Part shown: positions 53,092 through 61,194 of the stretch, one piece after another
Position numbering within the stretch: the first letter of the stretch is position 1
Layout of the letters: every line of letters begins with the position of its first letter
Source: Labilibaculum sp041595635
GTDB taxonomy: Bacteria > Bacteroidota > Bacteroidia > Bacteroidales > Marinifilaceae
Assembly (NCBI RefSeq): GCF_041595635.1
Contig: NZ_JBFHJW010000016.1
Span: 6,509 to 70,508 of the forward strand
Reading direction: 5' to 3'
Length of the DNA stretch: 64,000 nucleotides
The notes under the pieces: model-generated
What the model was told of the DNA's origin: nothing
Seen by the model: only the letters and a program-made list of their open reading frames with translations
Database searches by the model: none
Made by a program: the position numbers and the translations under genes

Positions 53092-54316
53092 ATTCTCCAT
53101 CGAAAATGATATTGTAGCTTTCCCAGAATTTTTTATCATATGGTATGTTTTCATAGTAAGCTCTTTTAGCTATAACTTCCGGATTTGTTGTGTTTATTTT
53201 AGTGATTAGCATTTCGGTATTAATATCCACATTTGTAATTTCTTGAGTCTTTTTATCTTCTATTTCATGATGTCGTTTATAGCTTACATAGCTCAAATAA
53301 TACCTTCCTGAATGTTCCTTATAGGTAACACTAAAATCGTACTCAATTCGAATAGGTTTCCATTTTTGTCGTTCCTCGTTCACGTAAAAACTTCTTCCTT
53401 GCGATGAATAATTGCTTGCTACCACGTGTGTTTCGTTTTTAATTACGGCAAAATCTTTAATTTTAATGTAAATTTTTCCCGAATATTCTTTGGCGTAGTA
53501 ATCACCTGTATTGCTTAGTATAGGTCGTTTGCTTTTATAGCTAATTACCCAAATTGAATCATTTTCATATTCACTAATCTGTTCCAATTTCAGATCGTAA
53601 AAGTCTAGATGATTTTTGTTGAGAATATTGCCTCGTCCCCGCACAATGTCCATTTCTAATAATTCATCCAAATAGGTAGAGCCATCGGCAAGAGAGCTAG
53701 TTTCAAAGTTTTTTCGGACTTGTAAAAATTTATAGCCACGTTCTTTAAAAACGTCGTAAGCATCGGCTCGCTGATAGCCTTTTTCGTCGTAGATGCGAAT
53801 AGCAGCTTCACGCAAGCGATTTAGTTCGCTGTTCTCGAATTTTTCAGATCGATAGTACACATCGTAATTAAAAGGCGTTTGCAGGTAATTATGGGGAATT
53901 CGTTCAATTGCAGTTCTGATTCTCTTTTTTAAAACCAATGATTCTGCCGTGACTTCCACTTCTGCAATGCTGTAGTTTTTAGCCGTAAGTGTAATTCGTA
54001 AGGTATCTTCCTGTATGCAATCTCTTATCTTATTTGTGAAGCTAGAAAATCCTACGGCGGAAACTTGTATTGTTTTATCAATTAAATTGCCAGGAATTTT
54101 CAATTCAAAAACGCCATCTATATTTGATGCTGCGCCAATAAAAGAACCCACTACTCCAATGTTGGCAAATGGAATGGCTTCCTTATTGTGATCGCTTGTT
54201 AGTTTTCCTACAATCCGAATTAATTTTATGTTTTCATTGGAAGGCTTGTTTTCCTGTGCTTTAATCGAAAAACTTATCGCAATAGATGCGAGTAATAGAA
54301 TAATATATTTTTGCAT
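53090..54316 (-). CDS. Exported protein with carboxypeptidase-like regulatory domain
   Basis: 408 residues from the ATG at 54316, which begins MQKYIILLLASIAISFSIKAQ (signal peptide); the frame extends to a TTG at 54361. Residues about 30-125 form a CarboxypepD_reg-like beta-sandwich (IRIVGKLTSDHNKEAIPFANIGV, then NIDGVFELKIP). The remainder is a beta-rich domain of the type seen in Bacteroidota surface proteins. No protease motif. Possibly polysaccharide- or adhesion-related; unknown. Confidence 0.75.
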   Translation of the reverse strand: MQKYIILLLASIAISFSIKAQENKPSNENIKLIRIVGKLTSDHNKEAIPFANIGVVGSFIGAASNIDGVFELKIPGNLIDKTIQVSAVGFSSFTNKIRDCIQEDTLRITLTAKNYSIAEVEVTAESLVLKKRIRTAIERIPHNYLQTPFNYDVYYRSEKFENSELNRLREAAIRIYDEKGYQRADAYDVFKERGYKFLQVRKNFETSSLADGSTYLDELLEMDIVRGRGNILNKNHLDFYDLKLEQISEYENDSIWVISYKSKRPILSNTGDYYAKEYSGKIYIKIKDFAVIKNETHVVASNYSSQGRSFYVNEERQKWKPIRIEYDFSVTYKEHSGRYYLSYVSYKRHHEIEDKKTQEITNVDINTEMLITKINTTNPEVIAKRAYYENIPYDKKFWESYNIIFDGE

Positions 54317-54613
54317 AATTTGGTGCATTTTTAGAATGATTAAAAGTAAAAACTGCTGCAATCAATCAATTTCCTTGCCATAAAAATAGAATTTCTTCTT
54401 CCATTCTATATCAATGTAAATTAATTGCACACTACAAAGATATGTTTATGATAGGCATAGGAAAGAAAATGAAAGGCTTTTCATGATAAAAAATGTTAAT
54501 TTTTAATTGTTGGGTTTATTTTTTGTTGAATTAAAAATATCTTCGTTTACTTTATATGCTTAAATATAATCATACCTAACTGGTATCGTAAATTCTTTAA
54601 AAATAGTGATCCT

Positions 54614-55300
54614 ATGAAAAAACAAATTATTATACTGTCAATGCTTCCTTTTTTTCTGATATCCTGTGTCGTTTCTAAGAAAAAATATGAAGAATTGGAA
54701 TATGCAAAACGCAGAAGTGATGCTAAAGTTATTGCCCTTGATAAAGAGAATTTAAAGAAAGGGAAGGACATTGCCGAATTGAACTCGCAATTGGATCTAA
54801 CACTAGCTGAATACAACGAAATGAAAAATAGCATGTCGGAAAGCAATGCCAAAAAAAATACTGAAATAGATGATTTGAGTACTGAATTGATGGGACTTGC
54901 CTCGGATACAACAGAGCTTAAAGTTCGCTTGATGGAAACCTTAGATAAGTACAATTCGGCTTTAAATGTGAATGATGAAAATAATGCTAAAATCTCTGCT
55001 TTGTTAAACCAGATTGAAGATTTAAGAACAGAATCAGGCAATTTGAGTCGGGAACTGAACACAGCGAATACAGAAGTTGAATGGCAGAAAAAGAAGATCA
55101 CTACCGAACTTCAAAAAAATCAGGATGTAATTTCTGTGAAGGATAAGCAGATTGAAAACTTAAAAGCTGAGATCGCCGAAAAAGATGGTAAGTTGGGCTG
55201 GTTAAGAAAGATAAAAGACGAGAATGAGGCTGAAATTGAAAAGTTAACGAACCAGGTGAAATTATATAAGAAAGAGTACGAAAAAGCAATTTCGAAATAA
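54614..55300 (+). CDS. Coiled-coil lipoprotein, OmpA-associated type without OmpA domain
   Basis: 228 residues. Lipobox FLISC (C18), then VVSKKKYEELEYAKRRSDAK and a long coiled coil with heptad Leu/Glu/Lys across about 25-225. The N-terminus matches that of many Bacteroidota OmpA-family lipoproteins, but the C-terminal peptidoglycan-binding OmpA domain is absent. The protein ends before an unrelated methyltransferase gene 21 bases on. A spacer or scaffold protein in the periplasm is likely. Confidence 0.7.
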   Translation: MKKQIIILSMLPFFLISCVVSKKKYEELEYAKRRSDAKVIALDKENLKKGKDIAELNSQLDLTLAEYNEMKNSMSESNAKKNTEIDDLSTELMGLASDTTELKVRLMETLDKYNSALNVNDENNAKISALLNQIEDLRTESGNLSRELNTANTEVEWQKKKITTELQKNQDVISVKDKQIENLKAEIAEKDGKLGWLRKIKDENEAEIEKLTNQVKLYKKEYEKAISK

Positions 55301-55321
55301 AGCTAAGAAAGAGAATAGGTT

Positions 55322-55933
55322 ATGAGTGAGATGTGGAACAAGCGCTACGCCGAAACAAAATACATTTATGGCGAGAATGTAAATGTTTTTTTTAAACAGC
55401 AATTAGATCAACTTACACCAGGATATTTGCTATTGCCAGGTGAAGGAGAAGGGCGTAATGCCACTTATGCCGCGAAAAGTTGGAAGGTTGATGCATTTGA
55501 TTACAGCAAACAAGCGGTAGAAAATTCAAAGGCCTTTTTTTCTGCACGCGGAGTGGAGGTAAATATGTATGAGGCCAGTATTCTCGATCATCCTTTGCAA
55601 ACTGCTAAATATGACGCCATTGGTCTTTTGTTTCTGCACCTTAATCAAGAACAACGAGCGGTGGCACATTCTTTTATGATTGATGCATTAAAACCAGGTG
55701 GTATTATTTTAATGGAGGTGTTTTCGAAAAAGCAAATTACGCGAACTACTGGAGGTCCAAAAAATGCCGATTGGCTTTATGATGTGAATGATATTCGTAG
55801 GGATTTTTCGGAATTGGATTTTTTACATTTAGAAGAGGTGGAGACGAATCTTTCGGAAGGACCTTTGCACAACGGTAAAGCTATGGTTATTCGTTTCGTT
55901 GGAAGAAAAAGAATACCCAAATGTTTTGATTAA
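55322..55933 (+). CDS. Class I SAM-dependent methyltransferase
   Basis: 203 residues. The SAM motif LLPGEGEGRNATYAA (about 38-52), then VDAFDYSKQAVENSK and ALKPGGIILMEVF. Resembles the TehB/thiopurine-methyltransferase-like group; substrate unknown. 21 bases after the coiled-coil lipoprotein. Confidence 0.85.
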   Translation: MSEMWNKRYAETKYIYGENVNVFFKQQLDQLTPGYLLLPGEGEGRNATYAAKSWKVDAFDYSKQAVENSKAFFSARGVEVNMYEASILDHPLQTAKYDAIGLLFLHLNQEQRAVAHSFMIDALKPGGIILMEVFSKKQITRTTGGPKNADWLYDVNDIRRDFSELDFLHLEEVETNLSEGPLHNGKAMVIRFVGRKRIPKCFD

Positions 55934-55961
55934 GTAATTGTGAATATTTAGCTTTGCACAC

Positions 55962-56360
55962 ATGTATGTTCTATTAATTTTACTTGTAGTTTTTGCTGTA
56001 ATAGCAATGCTAAGCACTTATTTCGGGCAGCGTTTGAAATCCAAAGGCACTGATGAATTGACTAGCAAGAGTGCACCTGAGCCAGTAGAAGAGTGTTGCG
56101 GTGCTCATGAGGTCTGTGAAACAGATTTGCTGCTTAAAATGTCCGAGGAAATCATTTACTACGAAGATGAAGAACTTGATGTTTATAAGAATTTTGAGGA
56201 AAACGATTTTAACGACGATCAGATTGATGAGTTTAGAGAAGTTCTTTATAGTTTGAAAGAAAATGAAATAGAAGCTTGGCTTCATAGTTTAGAATTACGA
56301 CACATTAAACTTCCTTCAATTATTAAATCGGAACTGGTCTTTATGTTGGTAAAGAATTAG
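55962..56360 (+). CDS. Small membrane-anchored acidic protein
   Basis: 132 residues. One N-terminal helix (1-19), then ECCGAHEVCE (43-52 region, three Cys), an acidic segment (YYEDEELDVYKNFEENDF) and a helical C-terminal half. Bacteroidota-specific hypothetical as far as I can tell; metal or redox binding by the cysteines is possible. Probably co-transcribed with the methyltransferase. Confidence 0.6.
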   Translation: MYVLLILLVVFAVIAMLSTYFGQRLKSKGTDELTSKSAPEPVEECCGAHEVCETDLLLKMSEEIIYYEDEELDVYKNFEENDFNDDQIDEFREVLYSLKENEIEAWLHSLELRHIKLPSIIKSELVFMLVKN

Positions 56361-56510
56361 TTAAAAAGATCTTAGGTATTCATGCATCTAGCTTTGAAAG
56401 TGTGTGAAAAATTTCTGTTCGTACTTTCATAATTTAGACAATCTCCAATTTATAAAGTTCCCATAAAAGTATAAAGCTTTAAAAAATAGCTAAGTTCGTT
56501 TTAAAATTTG

Positions 56511-56518
56511 TACCTTTG
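56511..56518 (+). promoter_or_regulatory. Candidate -7 box of the DEAD-box helicase gene
   Basis: TACCTTTG (TAnnTTTG), 20 bases before the ATG. The -33 element is not convincing. Confidence 0.5.
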
Positions 56519-56538
56519 CGGCTCATAAATTTTATAGA

Positions 56539-58317
56539 ATGAATTCATTTGAAAATCTTGGCCTTTCTGAGGCTATCCTAGGAGCAATCAAAGAGTTAGG
56601 CTTCGAAAATCCAACACCTATCCAAGAAAAAGCAATTCCTGTTTTACTGGAAGGAAGATCTGATTTTGTTGGTTTGGCTCAAACTGGAACTGGGAAAACG
56701 GCGGCTTATGGTTTACCTTTGCTCGAATTAATCGAACAAGACGAAAAATTACCACAAGCTTTGATTCTATCCCCTACAAGGGAATTGGGAATCCAAATTG
56801 CAGACGACTTAAGACTATTTTCTAAAAATATTTTGAATCTTAATGTTGTGAACGTTTATGGCGGCGCTAGCATTGACGATCAAATCCGAAAATTAAGGAG
56901 AGGAGCACATGTTATTGTTGCTACCCCTGGCCGTCTACTTGATATGATTAGACGTAAAGCAGTAAATCTATCTAAAATTGAATATCTAATTCTTGATGAA
57001 GCAGATGAAATGCTTAACATGGGATTTAAAGAAGATATTGATTCGATTCTTTCTGCTACTTCTGAGGATAAAATAACATGGTTGTTTTCTGCTACTATGC
57101 CTAATGAGGTTCGTAGAATTTCGAAAAACTACATGACCGATCCGGTTGAAGTTACTGTTGGAAAAGCAAATACTTCGAATGTGAATATTTCTCATCAATA
57201 CTACTTGCTGAACAATCGTGATCGTTACAATGTTCTAAAAAGGGTGGTTGATTATTACCCAAATATATTCGGAATTGTTTTCTGTCGTACTCGAAAAGAA
57301 ACACAGGAAGTGGCTGAGTTATTAATGAAAGACGGATATTCCGCTGACTCTTTACATGGTGACCTTTCTCAGGTTCAGCGTGATAAGGTGATGAGAAGTT
57401 TTAAGAATAGAACGCTTCAGATCCTAGTTGCAACTGATGTTGCTGCGCGTGGAATTGATGTTGATGATCTTACTCACGTAATTCATTACAATTTGCCTGA
57501 TGAGTTAGAGTTTTATACTCACCGAAGTGGACGTACTGCAAGAGCTGGTCGCTCTGGAATTTCCATAGCCTTAATTACTCCTCGCGACGAAAGAAAAGTG
57601 AGAGATCTTTCTCGTAAATTAAAAGTAGAATTTACTCAGGTAAAAGTTCCTGTTGGCGAAGAGGTGTGTGAAAGACAATTGCTTCACTATATGAACCGTG
57701 TTAAGGAGGTAAATATTGAAGAGAATAATATCGAAACCTACTTTGAGTCGATTAATAATGAATTAAGCGAATTAAGCCGAGAAGAAATCATCAAAAAATT
57801 TGTATCTCTTGAGTTTAATCGTTTCATGGATTATTATAAAAATACTCCTGATTTGAATATGAAATCATCTACTCAAAAAAGGGCTCAGAAAGGAGGCGAT
57901 AGCAACGAAGATAGAATGTTTATAAATGTTGGTATTAAAGATGGTATCGATGTTCCTCGTTTGTTAACTCTAATACATAAACAATGTGGAGTACGAGGTA
58001 AAAACATTGGTCGTGTTGATTTAAAAGGGGTATTTTCGTTCTTCGATGTAGAAAAAGAGTTTACCAATGATATTATAAAAGGTTTTGCAGGAGCCGTTGT
58101 AGGTGGCAGAAATATACGTATTGAAGTTTCTGGGGATCGACCAGTAGGCAGAGATCACCGAAAAGGAAGATCACGAAATAGTGATCGTGGTGGTTCTGAT
58201 CGAAGTAGTCGAGGAGGATCTGATCGCGGAGGCAGTAAGAGAGAATCTTTTAAAGATCGTCGCAGAAAATCAAGTGATAGTCCAAGGTATTCCGAAAGAA
58301 AAAAGAGGGAAGCCTAA
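56539..58317 (+). CDS. DEAD-box RNA helicase with DbpA-like RNA-binding domain
   Basis: 592 residues. Q motif (GFENPTPIQ), I AQTGTGKT (47-54), PTRELG, II DEAD (153-156), III SAT, VI HRSGRTARAG (328-337). A C-terminal DbpA-type RNA-binding domain follows at about 460-532, then an Arg/Ser/Gly-rich tail (533-592) with RGG-like repeats. The layout is that of CsdA/DeaD, helping ribosome assembly and mRNA turnover, often in the cold. Own promoter and terminator. Confidence 0.94.
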   Translation: MNSFENLGLSEAILGAIKELGFENPTPIQEKAIPVLLEGRSDFVGLAQTGTGKTAAYGLPLLELIEQDEKLPQALILSPTRELGIQIADDLRLFSKNILNLNVVNVYGGASIDDQIRKLRRGAHVIVATPGRLLDMIRRKAVNLSKIEYLILDEADEMLNMGFKEDIDSILSATSEDKITWLFSATMPNEVRRISKNYMTDPVEVTVGKANTSNVNISHQYYLLNNRDRYNVLKRVVDYYPNIFGIVFCRTRKETQEVAELLMKDGYSADSLHGDLSQVQRDKVMRSFKNRTLQILVATDVAARGIDVDDLTHVIHYNLPDELEFYTHRSGRTARAGRSGISIALITPRDERKVRDLSRKLKVEFTQVKVPVGEEVCERQLLHYMNRVKEVNIEENNIETYFESINNELSELSREEIIKKFVSLEFNRFMDYYKNTPDLNMKSSTQKRAQKGGDSNEDRMFINVGIKDGIDVPRLLTLIHKQCGVRGKNIGRVDLKGVFSFFDVEKEFTNDIIKGFAGAVVGGRNIRIEVSGDRPVGRDHRKGRSRNSDRGGSDRSSRGGSDRGGSKRESFKDRRRKSSDSPRYSERKKREA

Positions 58318-58348
58318 GCCCGGCCACAGAAAAACTACTATAAATAAG

Positions 58349-58391
58349 AAAAGCAGTAAGAAGTTGATTCATTCATCTTTTTACTGCTTTT
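58349..58391 (+). terminator. Terminator of the helicase gene
   Basis: AAAAGCAGTAA (58349-58359) and TTACTGCTTTT (58381-58391) with a 21-nt loop, then TT. Confidence 0.7.
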
Positions 58392-58712
58392 TTAATGGAG
58401 ATTTCTCAACCTGAATTAAACGAAAATGTAAGGGTGCTTGCTTTTGTACTAAAACTAATTTTTCAATCCTATATTTTGGTTTATCCTCATAAGCAGGTAC
58501 TTTTTTAAAGCTCTTGGGTCAGCTTTTTTTTTACGAAAATTTTCATCTTAATTGACTATGTTATTTTGTAGTAAACAAGAATGCTAGGTTTATAAGATTG
58601 ATAATCAGTTCTATCTATTCTTATTTTTTTTTATGCTAATTTTTAATTAATTTAAGTCTGAAAAACAAAATACTTGTTTTTTAGATAAATTTTCTAACCT
58701 AAAAATTATGCT
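58392..58712 (+). other. Upstream region of the OmpA-TSP3 gene
   Basis: About 320 bases with no ORF. A weak hairpin AAAGCT (58507-58512) / AGCTTT (58521-58526) followed by T could end a short transcript. The leader word CTAACCTAAA lies at 58694-58703, 9 bases before the ATG. Promoter not identified. Confidence 0.4.
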
Positions 58713-60230
58713 ATGCAAGGGAAATTCGCAAAAATTTGCTTTATCCTATTGGCAGTAATTCTGCTTTCGCCAATAGTAAATGCCCAAAATGCAGATAAAA
58801 AATGGGGTGTTGGAGTTTACTTTAATTTTAATGACTACAAAGGTGATATTGCTGATGACTTCTGGGATTTTGGGAATACTGAGCCCTATATTGGTTCCGT
58901 AACATTAGGACGTTACCTTAATTCTTCTTTCGATGCAGTTGTCCGCTTGAGTTATTTCAACATTGAGTCGGATGGAGCTATAGGAAACTTTGATGATTGG
59001 ATGTTTAATTCCAATTTGAATTTTAAGTACAAGCTTAATAATGGTTATATTTTTAACGAAGATGCCATAATTTCACCCTTTTTAGTAGGTGGAGTAGGAT
59101 ATACTCACATGAAGGCTGAAGGAATGTCTTTTGAGCATTCTTTTGATAAAAAATACGATGATGTTAACTTATATTATGCTGCTGGTTTAAATATTCGAAT
59201 TAGCAGTAGTCTGAGTTTGGCTCTTGAAACCGGAATTTATTATCCTCTGAATGATAATTACGATGGCTATAAAAACAAGACTACAGGATCAGAACTATAT
59301 CATGATAAATTCATGCACAATACCATAGGTGTGGTTTATAGTTTTGGAAAATCCGATGATTCAGACGGCGATGGTGTCGGGGATAGAAAAGACGAATGTC
59401 CGAATACACCTTCTGGAGTAGCGGTTGATAAAAATGGTTGTCCTTTAGATTCAGATGGCGATGGTGTTGCTGATTATCTAGATGAATGCCCTATGCTTGC
59501 TGGAGATTCCATGTTGAATGGTTGTCCCGATACTGATGGTGACGGAGTTGCCGATAAAGATGACAAGTGTCCAGATGTGAAAGGTCTAGTTCGTTTTGCA
59601 GGTTGTCCCGATACTGATGGTGATGGTGTGCAGGATTCAGAAGATAAGTGTCCTAAGATAAAAGGTTTAGCCGAATTGAATGGTTGTCCTGATTCTGATG
59701 GTGATGGCGTTACAGATTTAGCTGATAAATGTCCTAATACAAAACCTGGTTACAAGGTTGACGCTATGGGATGTGCTTTTGATAATGATAAGGATGGAGT
59801 TGTAAACGAGGAAGATAAATGTCCGGATGTTGCAGGTCCAGCTAGTAATTACGGTTGTCCCGAAGTAAAAGCAGAAGTTAAAAAGGAACTTGAATTTGCT
59901 GCTAAAAATGTTCAGTTTGCGTCTGGAAAAGATGTGTTAACACCAAAATCCCGACAAATTTTAGATGAAGTAGTACAGATTTTAAATGATTATCCAGCTT
60001 ACTCTTTAACTATTTCAGGTTATACTGATAGTCAAGGGAATGATGATATGAATCTTGCTTTATCAGAACAGAGAGCAAATGCAACTAAAAAGTTTTTAAC
60101 AGATAAAGGAATTGCAGCCAAACGAATCTTAGCCAAAGGTTTTGGGGAAGCAAATCCAGTTGCAACAAATGCTACTGCTGCAGGAAGAGCATTAAATAGA
60201 AGAGTACAATTTGAATTAGTAATAAAATAG
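58713..60230 (+). CDS. OmpA-family protein with thrombospondin type 3 repeats
   Basis: 505 residues. Signal peptide to about 24 (ending VNAQ), N-terminal beta-barrel-like domain (25-210), six calcium-binding TSP3 repeats (216-371, D-x-D-x-D-G-V pattern), then the C-terminal OmpA peptidoglycan-binding domain (NVQFASGKDVLT; NLALSEQRA; FGEANPVA). It ties the outer membrane to peptidoglycan. Followed at 11 bases by mscS, so both are probably co-expressed. Confidence 0.93.
   Translation: MQGKFAKICFILLAVILLSPIVNAQNADKKWGVGVYFNFNDYKGDIADDFWDFGNTEPYIGSVTLGRYLNSSFDAVVRLSYFNIESDGAIGNFDDWMFNSNLNFKYKLNNGYIFNEDAIISPFLVGGVGYTHMKAEGMSFEHSFDKKYDDVNLYYAAGLNIRISSSLSLALETGIYYPLNDNYDGYKNKTTGSELYHDKFMHNTIGVVYSFGKSDDSDGDGVGDRKDECPNTPSGVAVDKNGCPLDSDGDGVADYLDECPMLAGDSMLNGCPDTDGDGVADKDDKCPDVKGLVRFAGCPDTDGDGVQDSEDKCPKIKGLAELNGCPDSDGDGVTDLADKCPNTKPGYKVDAMGCAFDNDKDGVVNEEDKCPDVAGPASNYGCPEVKAEVKKELEFAAKNVQFASGKDVLTPKSRQILDEVVQILNDYPAYSLTISGYTDSQGNDDMNLALSEQRANATKKFLTDKGIAAKRILAKGFGEANPVATNATAAGRALNRRVQFELVIK
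59358..59825 (+). repeat. Six TSP3 coding repeats
   Basis: DNA-level imperfect tandem repeats coding DSDGDGVxDxxDxCP units. Variation between copies is high enough that recent slippage is unlikely. Confidence 0.75.
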
Positions 60231-60241
60231 AATAGTTAAGT

Positions 60242-61063
60242 ATGGATATGGATGTTATGTTAGGCAAATCTGACCAGGTATGGACAATGGCTATGTCTTA
60301 TGCGCCTAAATTATTGTTAGCACTGCTTACTTTATTGATTGGTTTATGGATTATTAAAGTAGTTGTTAATGGTGCAGGAAAAGTTATGGATAAAAGGAAT
60401 ATGGATCCAACCTTAAAGCCTTTTGTTATAAATCTTTTCGGAATTTTATTGAAAGTAATGCTGGTTATTTCTGTTGTTGGAATGGTTGGCGTTGAAATGA
60501 CTTCCTTTATTGCCATTTTAGGAGCCGCTGGTTTAGCTGTTGGTATGGCTTTATCGGGAACCTTACAGAATTTTGCTGGGGGAATAATGATTTTAATTTT
60601 TAAGCCATTTAAAGTAGGTGATGTATTAGAAGCACAGGGATACCTTGGAGTTGTTCAGGAAATACAGCTGTTTAATACAATTTTACTTTCTTTAGATAAT
60701 AAAACCATCATTATTCCTAATGGTGGATTATCAACGGGTTCTATGGTGAATTACTCTACCCAACCAACGCGTAGAGTTGATATGACTTTTGGAATTGGCT
60801 ATTCCGATGATATCGATAAAGCCAAAAAAATTCTTGATGATTTATTGTCTAAACATGAGTGTGTACTTAAAGATCCTGTTCATTTTATTGCTGTATCCGC
60901 ATTAGCTGATAGTTCAGTTAATTTTACGGTAAGAGCATGGGTAAATGCTGCCGATTATTGGACTGTTTTCTTCTATATGCAGGAGACTGTGAAAAAAGAA
61001 TTCGATAAAAATAACATCGGAATTCCTTTTCCACAACAAGATGTACATTTGTACAAGCATTAG
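60242..61063 (+). CDS. mscS: Small-conductance mechanosensitive channel
   Basis: 273 residues, three N-terminal helices. The pore helix AAGLAVGMALSGTLQNFAGG is the MscS TM3, followed by the beta domain (FKVGDVLEAQGYLGVVQEI) and IIIPNGGLSTG. Opens on hypo-osmotic shock to release solutes. Short MscS class. 11 bases after the OmpA-TSP3 gene. Confidence 0.94.
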   Translation: MDMDVMLGKSDQVWTMAMSYAPKLLLALLTLLIGLWIIKVVVNGAGKVMDKRNMDPTLKPFVINLFGILLKVMLVISVVGMVGVEMTSFIAILGAAGLAVGMALSGTLQNFAGGIMILIFKPFKVGDVLEAQGYLGVVQEIQLFNTILLSLDNKTIIIPNGGLSTGSMVNYSTQPTRRVDMTFGIGYSDDIDKAKKILDDLLSKHECVLKDPVHFIAVSALADSSVNFTVRAWVNAADYWTVFFYMQETVKKEFDKNNIGIPFPQQDVHLYKH

Positions 61064-61082
61064 GAAATTAACTGAATATTTT

Positions 61083-61103
61083 AAGGGAGGCTTAGCCTCC
61101 CTT
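61083..61103 (+). terminator. Terminator of mscS
   Basis: AAGGGAGGC (61083-61091), loop TTA, GCCTCCCTT (61095-61103), then T run. Confidence 0.9.
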
Positions 61104-61194
61104 TTTTTTGTGCGTAATTTTTTACTGATAAGTGTAAATAAATGCAAAATCAACTCGGAGATTTCTTATTTTTACTGGCTAAAATTAAAAAGAA

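Noticed and set aside
54547..55101. 184-residue minus-strand frame opposite the coiled-coil lipoprotein
   Set aside because: It is the shadow of a Lys/Glu-rich coiled-coil gene, Ser/Phe/Leu-rich, with no domain and no start context.
59358..59825. CRISPR-like or minisatellite repeat
   Set aside because: The periodicity is in frame and encodes TSP3 calcium-binding units in an OmpA protein.
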